Source: Sulfitobacter alexandrii
GTDB taxonomy: Bacteria > Pseudomonadota > Alphaproteobacteria > Rhodobacterales > Rhodobacteraceae
Direction of reading: 5' to 3'
Assembly (NCBI RefSeq): GCF_001886735.1
Contig: NZ_CP018080.1
Location: 124,001-188,000 of the forward strand
DNA: 64,000 nucleotides
A program made the position numbers and the translations under genes. Below the pieces are notes generated by a model. It had not been told where the DNA came from. It saw only the letters and a program-made list of their open reading frames with translations, and made no database searches. The stretch's first letter is position 1; every line of letters starts with the position of its first letter. Below, piece after piece: positions 8,822 through 16,492 of the stretch.

Positions 8822-9825
8822 TGTATGTTCTCACGGCTGTAGATGTTCAATTTGATCCTGCCGGCATCGGCAGGGGGCGTGGTGGCTTCGGTCAGGTCGC
8901 GCATGATCCTGACCGCGGCGATAACTCCGGCCCGAATGTCCTGGTCGATCACGAGGTCGAAGGTACCGGTGCGCAGCGCCTCGCGCGAGGTCGGGGTCAG
9001 CTCGTGGACAATGGTCACCGGCTTGGGATCCAGCGTGCCGATGGCCCGTACCAGGCCGCGGTTGCCCGCCCCGATGGCATAGATGCCCGCCAGCGGCTGC
9101 GCCTTCGCGGCATCCAGCACGATCCGTTCCACCCTCTCGGCGTCGTCCGCGCCCTGGCCCGCGGGCAGAAGGGTGCAGCCGCCGTAGCGTTCCTGCATGA
9201 CCATCCGGAACCCCAGCAGGCGCTCGCTGTGATCCCGCGCAGCCAGCGAACCGGCGATCATCAGGATCGTGCCGCGGTTGGCGGTGAACCGGCCCATGAA
9301 CTCCGCCGCCGTGCGGCCCGCCATCACGTTGTCGGGGCCCACGTAGGCATCGCGCCCCGAACTGGGCAGATCCGCGACAAGGCTGAGAACCCTGATCCCC
9401 GAGGTCTTGAGCGCCGCGATCTGTTCGTTGATCTCGGGAGCCTCGTTGGCCATCACCGCGACCGCATCGCAGTCGAGGTCGCGCAGCGCCGCCACCTGAT
9501 CCTCCACGTCGAAGGCCTTGGTCGGAACGATCTGCACAAGCACCTGCTCTTCCATCAGGCGTTGCTGTTCCTGTGCAAGCGCGGCGTGCAGCAGCGCGAC
9601 GAAACCGGTGTCCCCCGACGGCACCACGAAGCAGAAACGGTAGATCCGGCGGCGCGACAGGTTCGCGGCGGCAAGGTTGCGCACGTATCCGGTCTGAGCG
9701 ACGGCGGCTTTCACACGGTCCACGACCTTGGCCGATACGCCGCCACGGTTGTTGAGAACCCGGTCGACGGTCGCAAGGCTGACCTGCGCGACTTGCGCTA
9801 CATCGCGTACCGTTGGTCCGCTCAT
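8818..9825 (-). CDS. LacI-family transcriptional regulator of the sugar operon
   Basis: DNA-binding sugar sensor of 335 aa. Residues about 3-50 form the LacI helix-turn-helix ([20 protein letters not shown], then NNRGGVS), followed by a periplasmic-binding-protein-like sugar domain. The start at 9825 is chosen over an upstream in-frame ATG because it follows GGGAGGA and places the HTH at the N terminus as in the family. It is the first gene of the operon that continues into xylA, so it probably controls its own transcript and answers to the imported sugar. XylR-like function is inference from context. Confidence 0.9.
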   Translation of the reverse strand: MSGPTVRDVAQVAQVSLATVDRVLNNRGGVSAKVVDRVKAAVAQTGYVRNLAAANLSRRRIYRFCFVVPSGDTGFVALLHAALAQEQQRLMEEQVLVQIVPTKAFDVEDQVAALRDLDCDAVAVMANEAPEINEQIAALKTSGIRVLSLVADLPSSGRDAYVGPDNVMAGRTAAEFMGRFTANRGTILMIAGSLAARDHSERLLGFRMVMQERYGGCTLLPAGQGADDAERVERIVLDAAKAQPLAGIYAIGAGNRGLVRAIGTLDPKPVTIVHELTPTSREALRTGTFDLVIDQDIRAGVIAAVRIMRDLTEATTPPADAGRIKLNIYSRENIQ

Positions 9826-9903
9826 CCGCCGAATCCTCCCTGTCGCACAAGAATTCAGCAAATTCTGAGGTACGTCAATCAGGTTTCTGCGGGCAACTCC
9901 TCA

Positions 9904-9935
9904 AGCTAGCTGCAAGAATGGATCAATCATATGAT
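9904..9935 (-). promoter_or_regulatory. Candidate promoter/operator region of the LacI-xylA operon
   Basis: Two short palindromes lie upstream of the LacI start: AGCTAGCT (9904-9911) and ATCATATGAT (9926-9935), within the only AT-rich stretch of this gap. On the minus strand the second contains TATGAT, a fair -10 match, but no good -35 is seen. LacI operators are often short palindromes overlapping the -10, so the position fits. This is a weak call. Confidence 0.3.
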
Positions 9936-10007
9936 AATAATGGATAAAAAGGCACAGGCGGGCAGCTTTCGGGGCGTGGCTTCCCGCTGCACACGCAGAA
10001 AGGCGAA

Positions 10008-10039
10008 CCCACCCAGTCTGAGGGTTCAGACCGGGTGGG
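10008..10039 (-). terminator. Hairpin downstream of znuA
   Basis: The arms CCCACCC-A-GTCTGA and TCAGAC-C-GGGTGGG pair over 13 bp with one internal mismatch and a 4-nt loop. On the minus strand it lies 71 nt after the znuA stop and is followed by a broken T-rich stretch (TTCGCCTTTCT). It probably ends the znuA transcript before the LacI-xylA promoter. Confidence 0.5.
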
Positions 10040-10110
10040 CAGAAATTTCAACACATTGAAAACCGGCGCCTGAACGCGGCATTTACCGCGTTGCGATGGC
10101 CGCCGCCCGC

Positions 10111-11142
10111 TCAGAGACAGTCGGCCAGTGCGCGGGCAAGGTTGCGCAGCATGTCGGGATAGAGCATCGGCCCCGGCTCGAGGTCCGATCCCAACGGATC
10201 GAGCACGCCGGTCTCGGCCGCCGTTCCCTCCATGACGGAAGCGACGATGCCGGGGTTGAACTGCGGTTCGGACAGGACGCAGGTGATGTTCTGTTCGGTC
10301 ACCCGCGCCTGAACCTCCGCGATCCTCGCAGGGCTTGGATCCGATGCGTCAGACAGCGAAATCGCGCCCGAGGCGGGCAAGTCGAAAGCGGCCTCGAAAT
10401 ACTGGTAGGCGTCGTGGAAGACGATGAAGTTGCCGTCGCGGACGGGATCGAGGATCGTCTCGATCTCTCCGGTCAGGGCCGCGAGCTCTTGCTGCCCGGC
10501 TGCGGCATTGGCGCGATAGGCCGCTGCATTGTCCGGGTCCGCCTCTGACAGGGTCATGGCAATTGCGTCGAGCCAAGCCGCCCCGTTCTGCGGTGAAAGC
10601 CAGGCATGGGGATCATGCTCGCCCGCGTGGTCATGGTCATGACCTGCGGCGTGGTCGTCTTCGGCGTGGTCGGCATGATCTTCGTGGTCGTGACCCTTGT
10701 GACCGTTCTCCGCATGATCGTGGTCGTCGTGCGCCTCCCCTTCGTGCCCGTCGTCGTGGTGATGCGCTTCAAACAGCGCGTTCTGACGCAGCGGCAACTC
10801 CTGCGTGCCCGGGACGCCCAACAGTTCGACCACCGTCGCCCCGCCTGCGAGGGTTTCCAGCGCGCCGTCCAGCCACGGCGTCAGGTCCGGAGTGACCCAG
10901 AACACCACTCCCGCCTCCTGAAGCGCCGCGGCCTGCGACGGCCTGAGGCTGTAGGCATGCGGGCTGGCCCCCGGCGGCACGATCAGGTCGGGCGTACCGA
11001 CCCCCGCCATCACCCGCGCCACCAACGAATGCACCGGCGCGATATCGGCGGCGACGCGCGGCACCTCGGCGGTCACGGCGGTGCCGGAAAGCAGCGTGGC
11101 CATGACGGTGGCGGCGAAAGGGGAAAGGAGGTTTCTGGACAT
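10111..11142 (-). CDS. znuA: Zinc ABC transporter substrate-binding protein ZnuA
   Basis: Captures Zn(II) in the periplasm for the ZnuBC importer, 343 aa. The ATG at 11142 is preferred to one four codons upstream because GGAG lies 6 nt before it; the Sec signal then ends near residue 26 (TAVTA). Zinc ligands are visible as SPHAYSL (His near 62) and DPHAWLSP (His near 179), with a very His/Asp/Glu-rich loop at about 127-178 between them, the hallmark of ZnuA. It is divergent from zur-znuC-znuB, with Zur-box-like palindromes in the shared promoter region, so zinc-dependent repression is expected. Confidence 0.95.
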   Translation of the reverse strand: MSRNLLSPFAATVMATLLSGTAVTAEVPRVAADIAPVHSLVARVMAGVGTPDLIVPPGASPHAYSLRPSQAAALQEAGVVFWVTPDLTPWLDGALETLAGGATVVELLGVPGTQELPLRQNALFEAHHHDDGHEGEAHDDHDHAENGHKGHDHEDHADHAEDDHAAGHDHDHAGEHDPHAWLSPQNGAAWLDAIAMTLSEADPDNAAAYRANAAAGQQELAALTGEIETILDPVRDGNFIVFHDAYQYFEAAFDLPASGAISLSDASDPSPARIAEVQARVTEQNITCVLSEPQFNPGIVASVMEGTAAETGVLDPLGSDLEPGPMLYPDMLRNLARALADCL

Positions 11143-11151
11143 CTGGCGCTC

Positions 11152-11170
11152 CATGTGATTTTATTACATT
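11152..11170 (-). promoter_or_regulatory. Zur-box-like palindrome on the znuA side
   Basis: Read on the minus strand the site is AATGTAATAAAATCACATG, 19 bp. It agrees at most positions with the enterobacterial Zur consensus core (AATGTTATAATATCACATT, recalled from the literature). It lies 9 nt upstream of the chosen znuA start. Confidence 0.65.
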
Positions 11171-11186
11171 CCCGACCCCCTACAGC

Positions 11187-11203
11187 GAATGTTATATTAT
11201 GAC
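11187..11203 (+). promoter_or_regulatory. Second Zur-box-like palindrome, overlapping the zur start codon
   Basis: The 17-bp sequence GAATGTTATATTATGAC resembles the AT-rich core of Zur boxes (AATGTTATA). The zur ATG (11199-11201) lies inside it, so Zur bound here would sit on the start of its own gene. The overlap also explains why no ribosome-binding site is visible before zur. Confidence 0.55.
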
Positions 11204-11714
11204 AAGACGCGAAAAATCATCCGGTGACACCGCCCGCCCGCTGGGTTTCGAACGGCACGATCACGCGAGTTGCATCGCCACCGCCCTGGCCGAAGCGGAA
11301 TCGAGGTCGCGGCAGGAAGGCCTGCGCTTCACGCCGGTACGGCGCAAGGCGCTCGAGGTGCTGCTGCAGGAACACCGCGCCGTCGGTGCCTACGAGATGC
11401 TGGACCGCCTGCGCGATTCCGGCTTCGGCTCGCAACCGCCGGTGGCCTATCGGGCGCTGGACTTCCTCGTCGCCAACGGCTTCGCGCACAAGATCGAGCG
11501 GCTCAATGCTTTCATCGCCTGCGCGCATCCCGGCGACACGCATTCGCCCGTGTTTATGATCTGCCGCGCCTGCGATTCGGTGGCCGAGACCCACACGACC
11601 CCCGCCCGCGGCGCCCTGGGTGACGCGGCGCGCGCCACCGGCTTCCGCATCGAACGCACGGTGGTGGAAGCACTCGGCCTGTGCCCGGGCTGCGCGGACA
11701 AGGCCGACGCATGA
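11199..11714 (+). CDS. zur: Zinc uptake regulator Zur (Fur family)
   Basis: Zinc-responsive repressor, 171 aa. After a short leader comes FERHDHASC, a winged-helix domain (LRFTPVRRKALEVLL and AYEMLDRLR, about 45-90) and a dimerisation domain. Two cysteine pairs (CRAC near 128 and CPGC near 163) form the structural zinc site, and the CAHPGDTH segment supplies sensing residues. The start has no clear ribosome-binding site and lies in a Zur-like palindrome, so a leaderless or weakly translated transcript is possible. It overlaps znuC (ATGA), a normal alphaproteobacterial order. Fur is unlikely given the znu context. Confidence 0.93.
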   Translation: MTRREKSSGDTARPLGFERHDHASCIATALAEAESRSRQEGLRFTPVRRKALEVLLQEHRAVGAYEMLDRLRDSGFGSQPPVAYRALDFLVANGFAHKIERLNAFIACAHPGDTHSPVFMICRACDSVAETHTTPARGALGDAARATGFRIERTVVEALGLCPGCADKADA

Positions 11715-12463
11715 GCCTCGTCAGCGTCGAGAAGATGAGCGTCGCCTACGGCGCCAATACCGTCCTGCGCGACGTGTCCCTGTCCATCGAACCGGGCGAG
11801 ATCGTGACCGTCGTCGGCCCCAACGGATCGGGCAAGACGACGCTGCTGCGCACCCTGATCGGCGCGGCGCGGCCCACCTCGGGCAGGATCACCACCCGCC
11901 CCGGCCTGCGCATCGGCTACGTGCCGCAGAAACTTCACGTCGACCGGACCCTGCCGATGACCGTGAACCGGTTCCTGCGCCTGCCGGGCGGCACGACCCG
12001 GACGGACGCGGCGGCGGCGCTCGACCGGGCGGGCGTCACCGACCTGTCGCAGCGCCAGATGTCCGCGCTCTCGGGCGGACAGCTTCAGCGCGTGCTGCTG
12101 GCCCGCGCCCTGATGAACCGGCCCGAACTCCTGCTGCTGGACGAGGCGACCCAGGGCCTCGATCAGCCCGGCTCCGCCGCCTTCTATCTCCAGATCGAGG
12201 ACGTCCGCCGCCAGACCGGTTGTGCCGTGATGATGATCAGCCATGAGTTGCACGTGGTCATGAGCGCATCCGACCGGGTGATCTGCCTCAATGGCCATGT
12301 CTGTTGCGAAGGCACGCCCGACATCGTATCGGCCGCCCCGGAGTACCGCGCGCTCTTCGGGACGGGCACGGGCGGCGCGCTTGCGCTCTACCGGCACGAA
12401 CACGACCATGCGCACGATCACGATCACGACCACCATCACGACAAGACAGAGGCTGCGGAATAG
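11711..12463 (+). CDS. znuC: Zinc ABC transporter ATP-binding protein ZnuC
   Basis: Cytoplasmic ATPase of the zinc importer, 250 aa. Walker A GPNGSGKTT is at residues 36-44, the signature is LSGGQLQR, and Walker B is LLLLDEATQGLD. The start overlaps the zur stop (ATGA). The last 25 or so residues are a His/Asp-rich tail (HEHDHAHDHDHDHHHD), which would bind metal on the cytoplasmic side. The classical E. coli protein lacks such a tail, as far as I recall. The stop overlaps the znuB start as TAGTG. Confidence 0.95.
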   Translation: MSLVSVEKMSVAYGANTVLRDVSLSIEPGEIVTVVGPNGSGKTTLLRTLIGAARPTSGRITTRPGLRIGYVPQKLHVDRTLPMTVNRFLRLPGGTTRTDAAAALDRAGVTDLSQRQMSALSGGQLQRVLLARALMNRPELLLLDEATQGLDQPGSAAFYLQIEDVRRQTGCAVMMISHELHVVMSASDRVICLNGHVCCEGTPDIVSAAPEYRALFGTGTGGALALYRHEHDHAHDHDHDHHHDKTEAAE

Positions 12464-13260
12464 TGCTGGATGACTTCATGACCCGCGCCGCACTGGCCGG
12501 CGTCGGCGTCGCCTTTGCGACGGCCCCGCTGGGCAGCTTCGTCGTCTGGCGGCGGATGGCCTATTTCGGCGATGCCACAGCGCACGCCGCGATCCTCGGT
12601 GTCGCGCTGGCGCTCGCCTTGCAGATCTCGATCTTTGCCGGGGCCGTGGCGGTGGCGCTGGTCATGGCGCTGACGGTCACCCTGCTTTCGGGGCGCGGCT
12701 ATGCCATGGACACGTTGCTGGGGGTGCTGGCCCATTCGGCGCTGGCCTTCGGTCTCGTGGCGGTCTCCTTCCTTTCCGGTATCCGCATCGACCTCATGGC
12801 CTATCTCTTTGGCGACATTCTTGCCGTGTCGCGGGCCGACCTCGCGGTGATCTGGGGCGGCGCAGTCGTGGTTGTCGGGTTGATCGCCTGGCGCTGGTCC
12901 GCCCTGCTGACCGCCACCCTGAGCGAAGATCTGGCTTACGCCAGTGGCGTCGATCCCCGGCGCGAGCAGCTCATCCTCACCCTCGCGCTGGCGATCACCG
13001 TCGCCGTGGCCATCAAGGTCGTGGGCGTCCTGCTGATCGCGGCGATGCTCATCATTCCCGCCGCCGCGGCGCGGCCGCTGTCGCAGACCCCGGAGCGCAT
13101 GGCGCTGACCGGTGCCGTGATCGGGGCGCTTTCGGCGCTTGCCGGGCTCAGGGCGGCGTTCGTGTTCGACACGCCCGCGGGCCCCTCGATTGTCTGCGTC
13201 GCGGCGGTGATCTTCGTGGCGACCAGCCTGCTGGACGGGTTGCGGCGCCGTTCTTCCTGA
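12463..13260 (+). CDS. znuB: Zinc ABC transporter permease ZnuB
   Basis: Membrane channel of the zinc importer, 265 aa with about seven to eight hydrophobic helices. Family motifs include WRRMAYFGDATAHAAILG near residue 30 and the conserved HSALAFGL region. The GTG at 12463, overlapping the znuC stop, is chosen because it gives the usual N terminus (LDDFMTRAALAG); an internal ATG at 12478 is the alternative. It is the last gene of zur-znuCB and ends 10 nt before the convergent XRE-cupin gene. Confidence 0.94.
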   Translation: MLDDFMTRAALAGVGVAFATAPLGSFVVWRRMAYFGDATAHAAILGVALALALQISIFAGAVAVALVMALTVTLLSGRGYAMDTLLGVLAHSALAFGLVAVSFLSGIRIDLMAYLFGDILAVSRADLAVIWGGAVVVVGLIAWRWSALLTATLSEDLAYASGVDPRREQLILTLALAITVAVAIKVVGVLLIAAMLIIPAAAARPLSQTPERMALTGAVIGALSALAGLRAAFVFDTPAGPSIVCVAAVIFVATSLLDGLRRRSS

Positions 13261-13270
13261 GGTCGCGGGG

Positions 13271-13891
13271 TCAGTCCTTCCGCGCCTGCTCCGCCCGCAG
13301 ATCCGATGGCATCCGCTGCGGATCGGTGCAGATGCAGATCACCTCGGCCTCTTCCTTTCCAGCGCTCAGATAGGCATGGCCCATCGTGCTGTCGAGATAG
13401 ATGCACTCGCCCTTGTTCAGTGTCACGGGCGCATAGAATTCGCTGTGGACCTCGACGCTGCCTTCCAGCACCACCAGGAACTCCTCGCCGCCATGCTGTT
13501 CCAGCGGGCCGAAGCGGTGAATATCGCTCGTCTTGATCCGCGCGCGGATCGGCATCATCCGCTTGTTGGTCAGTTCGGAGCACAGGTAGCGATACTCGTA
13601 ATTCTGGGTGTCGATGACGATCCCGTCCTCCAGCCGCGCGGGCACCATCCGGCTGTTCGGCGCGGGCTTGTCGAAATCGCTCTGCTCGTCGCCGATCAGC
13701 TGGCCGATGGACAGCTCCAGCCCCTCGGCAAGTCGCAGGACCTTGTCGAGCGTCGGCGACAGGCTGCCGTTTTCGATCTTGGAAATGGTCGAGACTGACA
13801 CGCCCGACAACGCGCCGAGCGTGCTGAGCGTCAGCTGTCTGGATTTGCGCAAGTGCCTGAGCCGCGCACCAAGCGCCTGTGCCGTGGTCAT
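13271..13891 (-). CDS. XRE-family regulator with C-terminal cupin domain
   Basis: Predicted transcription factor of 206 aa. Residues about 5-62 are an XRE helix-turn-helix (LGARLRHLRKSRQLTLSTLG, then SVSTISKIENG), and about 110-195 a cupin barrel (FGPLEQHGGEEFLVVLEG) that would sense a small ligand. It is divergent from the D-amino-acid operon, with two inverted repeats in the 143-nt gap. This architecture commonly controls amino-acid, polyamine or taurine catabolism, and regulation of the 14035-21858 operon is the likely role. The ligand is unknown. Confidence 0.9.
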   Translation of the reverse strand: MTTAQALGARLRHLRKSRQLTLSTLGALSGVSVSTISKIENGSLSPTLDKVLRLAEGLELSIGQLIGDEQSDFDKPAPNSRMVPARLEDGIVIDTQNYEYRYLCSELTNKRMMPIRARIKTSDIHRFGPLEQHGGEEFLVVLEGSVEVHSEFYAPVTLNKGECIYLDSTMGHAYLSAGKEEAEVICICTDPQRMPSDLRAEQARKD

Positions 13892-13908
13892 GTGATCCGG
13901 ATCTCCGA

Positions 13909-13937
13909 AATACGGTGCCGGAGAGATAGACCGTATT
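13909..13937. promoter_or_regulatory. Inverted repeat AATACGG-N15-CCGTATT
   Basis: Two perfect 7-nt arms (13909-13915 and 13931-13937) flank a 15-nt spacer just upstream of the XRE-cupin start. The spacing suggests either a pair of half-sites or a leader hairpin. Autoregulation by the XRE-cupin protein is possible. Confidence 0.4.
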
Positions 13938-13954
13938 ACCCTAAAAGGAAATTG

Positions 13955-13970
13955 TTTTCGTATACGAAAA
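13955..13970. promoter_or_regulatory. Perfect 16-bp palindrome TTTTCGTATACGAAAA, candidate operator
   Basis: A gap-free perfect palindrome in the AT-rich centre of the divergent promoter region between the XRE-cupin gene and the D-amino-acid operon. Size and symmetry suit a dimeric XRE regulator. It lies about 64 nt upstream of both start codons, so it could control both directions. Confidence 0.6.
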
Positions 13971-14034
13971 TTTTTTCTTGCATCCTCTCAGGACTTGCCT
14001 AGCCTGCAGAGATGGAATCGAGGAAACCGCACTG

Positions 14035-15180
14035 ATGGCCGACACCGAAAACCATTTCGACGCGATCGTGATCGGCGCGGGCATCGCAGGCGCGTCCGTG
14101 GCCGCCCATCTGGCGGCCGACATGCGGGTCGCCGTGCTCGAGATGGAAAGCCAGCCCGGCTATCACACCACGGGTCGGTCCGCCGCCGTCTTTGCCCCCA
14201 GCTATGGCCCCGAGGGCGTTCGCGCGCTTACCCGGGCCTCACGCCCGTTCTTCGACACCCCGCCGAACGGCTTTGTCGACGCGCCCCTGCTGACCCCGCG
14301 CGAGATCCTGATGATCGCCCGCGCAGACCAGACCGATGCGCTGGACGCGCTCATCGCGTCGGTCGCGCCCGGCGCGCATGTCGAACGACTGACCGCGTCG
14401 GCGCTGCATGACCATCAGCCGTTGCTCCGCGAGGGCTACGCGGTGGCGGGAATGCTGGATCGCGGCGGTCAGGACATCGATGTCGCCGCCTTGCATCAAG
14501 GGTATCTGCGGCTACTGCGCGCGCGGGGTGGCACCGTCCGCACGAACGCGGCAGTCCATGACATCGCACGTTTGTCCGGGACTTGGACCGTCAGCACCGA
14601 CCGGGGTGGCGCGCTGACGGCGGACACCCTCGTCAATGCGGCGGGGGCATGGGCTGGGCACGTGGGTCGCATGGCGGGGGCCGAGGAAATCGGCCTCGTC
14701 CCCAAGCGTCGCACCGCGCTGATGGTGGCGGAACCGGCGGGATTTACCCGGCGCGACGCGCCGATCACCATCGACGTGCAAGAGGAGTTCTACCTCAAGC
14801 CCGACGCGGGCCGCCTGCTGATCTCCCCCGCCGACGAGACGCCCACGGATCCCTGCGATGCCCAGCCGGACGAGATGGACGTGGCGATCTGCGCCGACCG
14901 GATCATGACCGCCTTCGAGCTCGACATCCGCCGGATCGAGAACAAGTGGGCTGGCCTGCGCAGCTTCGTCGCCGACAAGGAACCCGTGATCGGCTATTCC
15001 GATGTGGCCGAGGGCTTTTTCTGGATGGCCGGCCAGGGCGGCTACGGGATTCAATCCTCCCCTGCGGCATCCGAACTCGCGGCGGCACTCGTGCGGGGCA
15101 GACCGGTCCCGCAGGCCATTGCGGACACCGGCTTCGATACCGCCCGGGTGTCGCCCGGACGGCTGGCGGTCGCGGCATGA
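14035..15180 (+). CDS. dauA: FAD-dependent D-amino-acid dehydrogenase, DauA-like
   Basis: Oxidative deamination of D-amino acids to 2-oxo acids; 381 aa, DAO family. The FAD-binding motif VIGAGIAGAS is at 12-21, and the C-terminal FAD segment MAGQGGYGIQSS follows near 350. From memory, the stretch QPGYHTTGRSAA, the FFDTPP-GF segment, the PKRR segment and the FYLKPDAG segment closely match the D-arginine dehydrogenase DauA of Pseudomonas aeruginosa, including the His and Thr of its active-site loop. The start at 14035 follows GAGGAA. It overlaps the TRAP permease gene (ATGA). The D-aminoacylase-type gene downstream supports D-amino-acid specificity. Substrate range is inferred. Confidence 0.82.
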   Translation: MADTENHFDAIVIGAGIAGASVAAHLAADMRVAVLEMESQPGYHTTGRSAAVFAPSYGPEGVRALTRASRPFFDTPPNGFVDAPLLTPREILMIARADQTDALDALIASVAPGAHVERLTASALHDHQPLLREGYAVAGMLDRGGQDIDVAALHQGYLRLLRARGGTVRTNAAVHDIARLSGTWTVSTDRGGALTADTLVNAAGAWAGHVGRMAGAEEIGLVPKRRTALMVAEPAGFTRRDAPITIDVQEEFYLKPDAGRLLISPADETPTDPCDAQPDEMDVAICADRIMTAFELDIRRIENKWAGLRSFVADKEPVIGYSDVAEGFFWMAGQGGYGIQSSPAASELAAALVRGRPVPQAIADTGFDTARVSPGRLAVAA

Positions 15181-16460
15181 TCTGGCTCGCGCCTCTCGCC
15201 GCGGCGGCCTTTCTCGGCTGCGGGCTCGCGCTGGCCTATGTCATCGGCGGCGCGGCGGTCCTCAGCTTCATCATCTCGGACAATACCCGATACCTCGCGG
15301 TGCTGCCGCAAAAGGTGTTCTCGCAGATCAGCGTCTTCTCCCTGCTGGCGATGCCCCTTTTCATCCTCGCGGGCGAACTGATGAACCGCGGCGGGGTGAC
15401 CCGGTCGCTGATCGACCTGTCCATGGCCCTCATCGGGCGCCTGCGGGGCGGGCTGGGGCACGTCAACATCATGACCTCCGTGTTCTTCGCCGGCATCTCG
15501 GGCTCCGCCGTGGCGGACGCGGCGGCGCTCTCGAACACGCTGGTGCCCGCGATGCGCGAACGCGGCTACACCGCGGAATACGCCGGCGCCATCACCGCCG
15601 CCTCCTCGATCATCGGCCCCATCGTGCCGCCCTCGATCATCCTGATCTTCTATGGCGCGCTGATGCAGACCTCGGTCGCGGCGCTTTTCGTGGCGGGCAT
15701 CCTGCCGGGACTCGTGCTCGCGGCGGCCCTTTTCGCGGTCAACGGCTTCTACGCGTGGCGCGACGACCACCCCCGCGTGGAAAAGGGAGAGGCCCCGCCC
15801 CTCGGCCGGGCGATCATCGCCGCCCTGCCCGCCCTCTGCCTGCCGATCATCATCGTCGGCGGCATCGTCCTGGGCTGGATGACCCCGACCGAGGCCGCCT
15901 CCGTCGCGGTGCTCGCCGCGGTGATCGCCGCCCTGTTCTACTCGCCCCTGACATTAGACGACCTGTGGCAAAGCTTCTCGCGCACGGCCGTGCTCACCGG
16001 GTCGATCTTCATGATCCTCTGCGCCGTGGCCGCCTTCGGCCACCTTGCCGCGCTGGAACGCATCCCGCAGGCCATCGCCGGTCTGGTGGACCAGATGGGC
16101 CTCGGTCCCGTCGGTTTCCTGCTGGTGATGAACCTGCTCTTCATCATCGCGGGCATGGTGATGGACGTTCCCGTCGCCCTCGCCCTGCTGGTGCCGCTGC
16201 TGGCGCCCGTTGCGCTGGCCAACGGGGCGGACCCCGTCCACCTCGGCATTGTGATCTGCTTCAACCTGTGCATCGGTCTCGTCTCGCCCCCGCTGGGTGG
16301 CTGCCTGCTCATCGTTTCCACCGTCACCGGCGTGAACTACTGGCGGCTCGCCCGCGCGGTAATGCCTTTCGTCGTGGCCGAAATCATCGTTCTGGGCGTG
16401 CTGGTCTTCACGCCCGAAATCAGCCTCTGGCTGCCCCGCACACTGGGGCTCTGGCGGTAA
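15177..16460 (+). CDS. TRAP transporter large permease (DctM family)
   Basis: Sodium-coupled transport subunit, 427 aa with many hydrophobic helices. Family segments are present: FILAGELMNRGGVT, SVFFAGISGSAVADAAALS, PAMRERGYTAEYAGAI, IIGPIVPPSI and GLVSPPLGGCL near the end. The start overlaps the dehydrogenase stop. The three TRAP genes occur here as large permease, binding protein, small permease, rather than the more usual order starting with the binding protein. It would import substrate for the D-amino-acid enzymes. Confidence 0.93.
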   Translation: MIWLAPLAAAAFLGCGLALAYVIGGAAVLSFIISDNTRYLAVLPQKVFSQISVFSLLAMPLFILAGELMNRGGVTRSLIDLSMALIGRLRGGLGHVNIMTSVFFAGISGSAVADAAALSNTLVPAMRERGYTAEYAGAITAASSIIGPIVPPSIILIFYGALMQTSVAALFVAGILPGLVLAAALFAVNGFYAWRDDHPRVEKGEAPPLGRAIIAALPALCLPIIIVGGIVLGWMTPTEAASVAVLAAVIAALFYSPLTLDDLWQSFSRTAVLTGSIFMILCAVAAFGHLAALERIPQAIAGLVDQMGLGPVGFLLVMNLLFIIAGMVMDVPVALALLVPLLAPVALANGADPVHLGIVICFNLCIGLVSPPLGGCLLIVSTVTGVNYWRLARAVMPFVVAEIIVLGVLVFTPEISLWLPRTLGLWR

Positions 16461-16492
16461 CAGGGACCGAACCAACAAGGGAAGGAAACAAC

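Noticed and set aside
10614..10773. Short CAT/GTC-rich tandem repeats that look like a repeat array
   Set aside because: They encode the His/Asp-rich metal loop of ZnuA. They are not evenly spaced and are not a CRISPR or mobile repeat.
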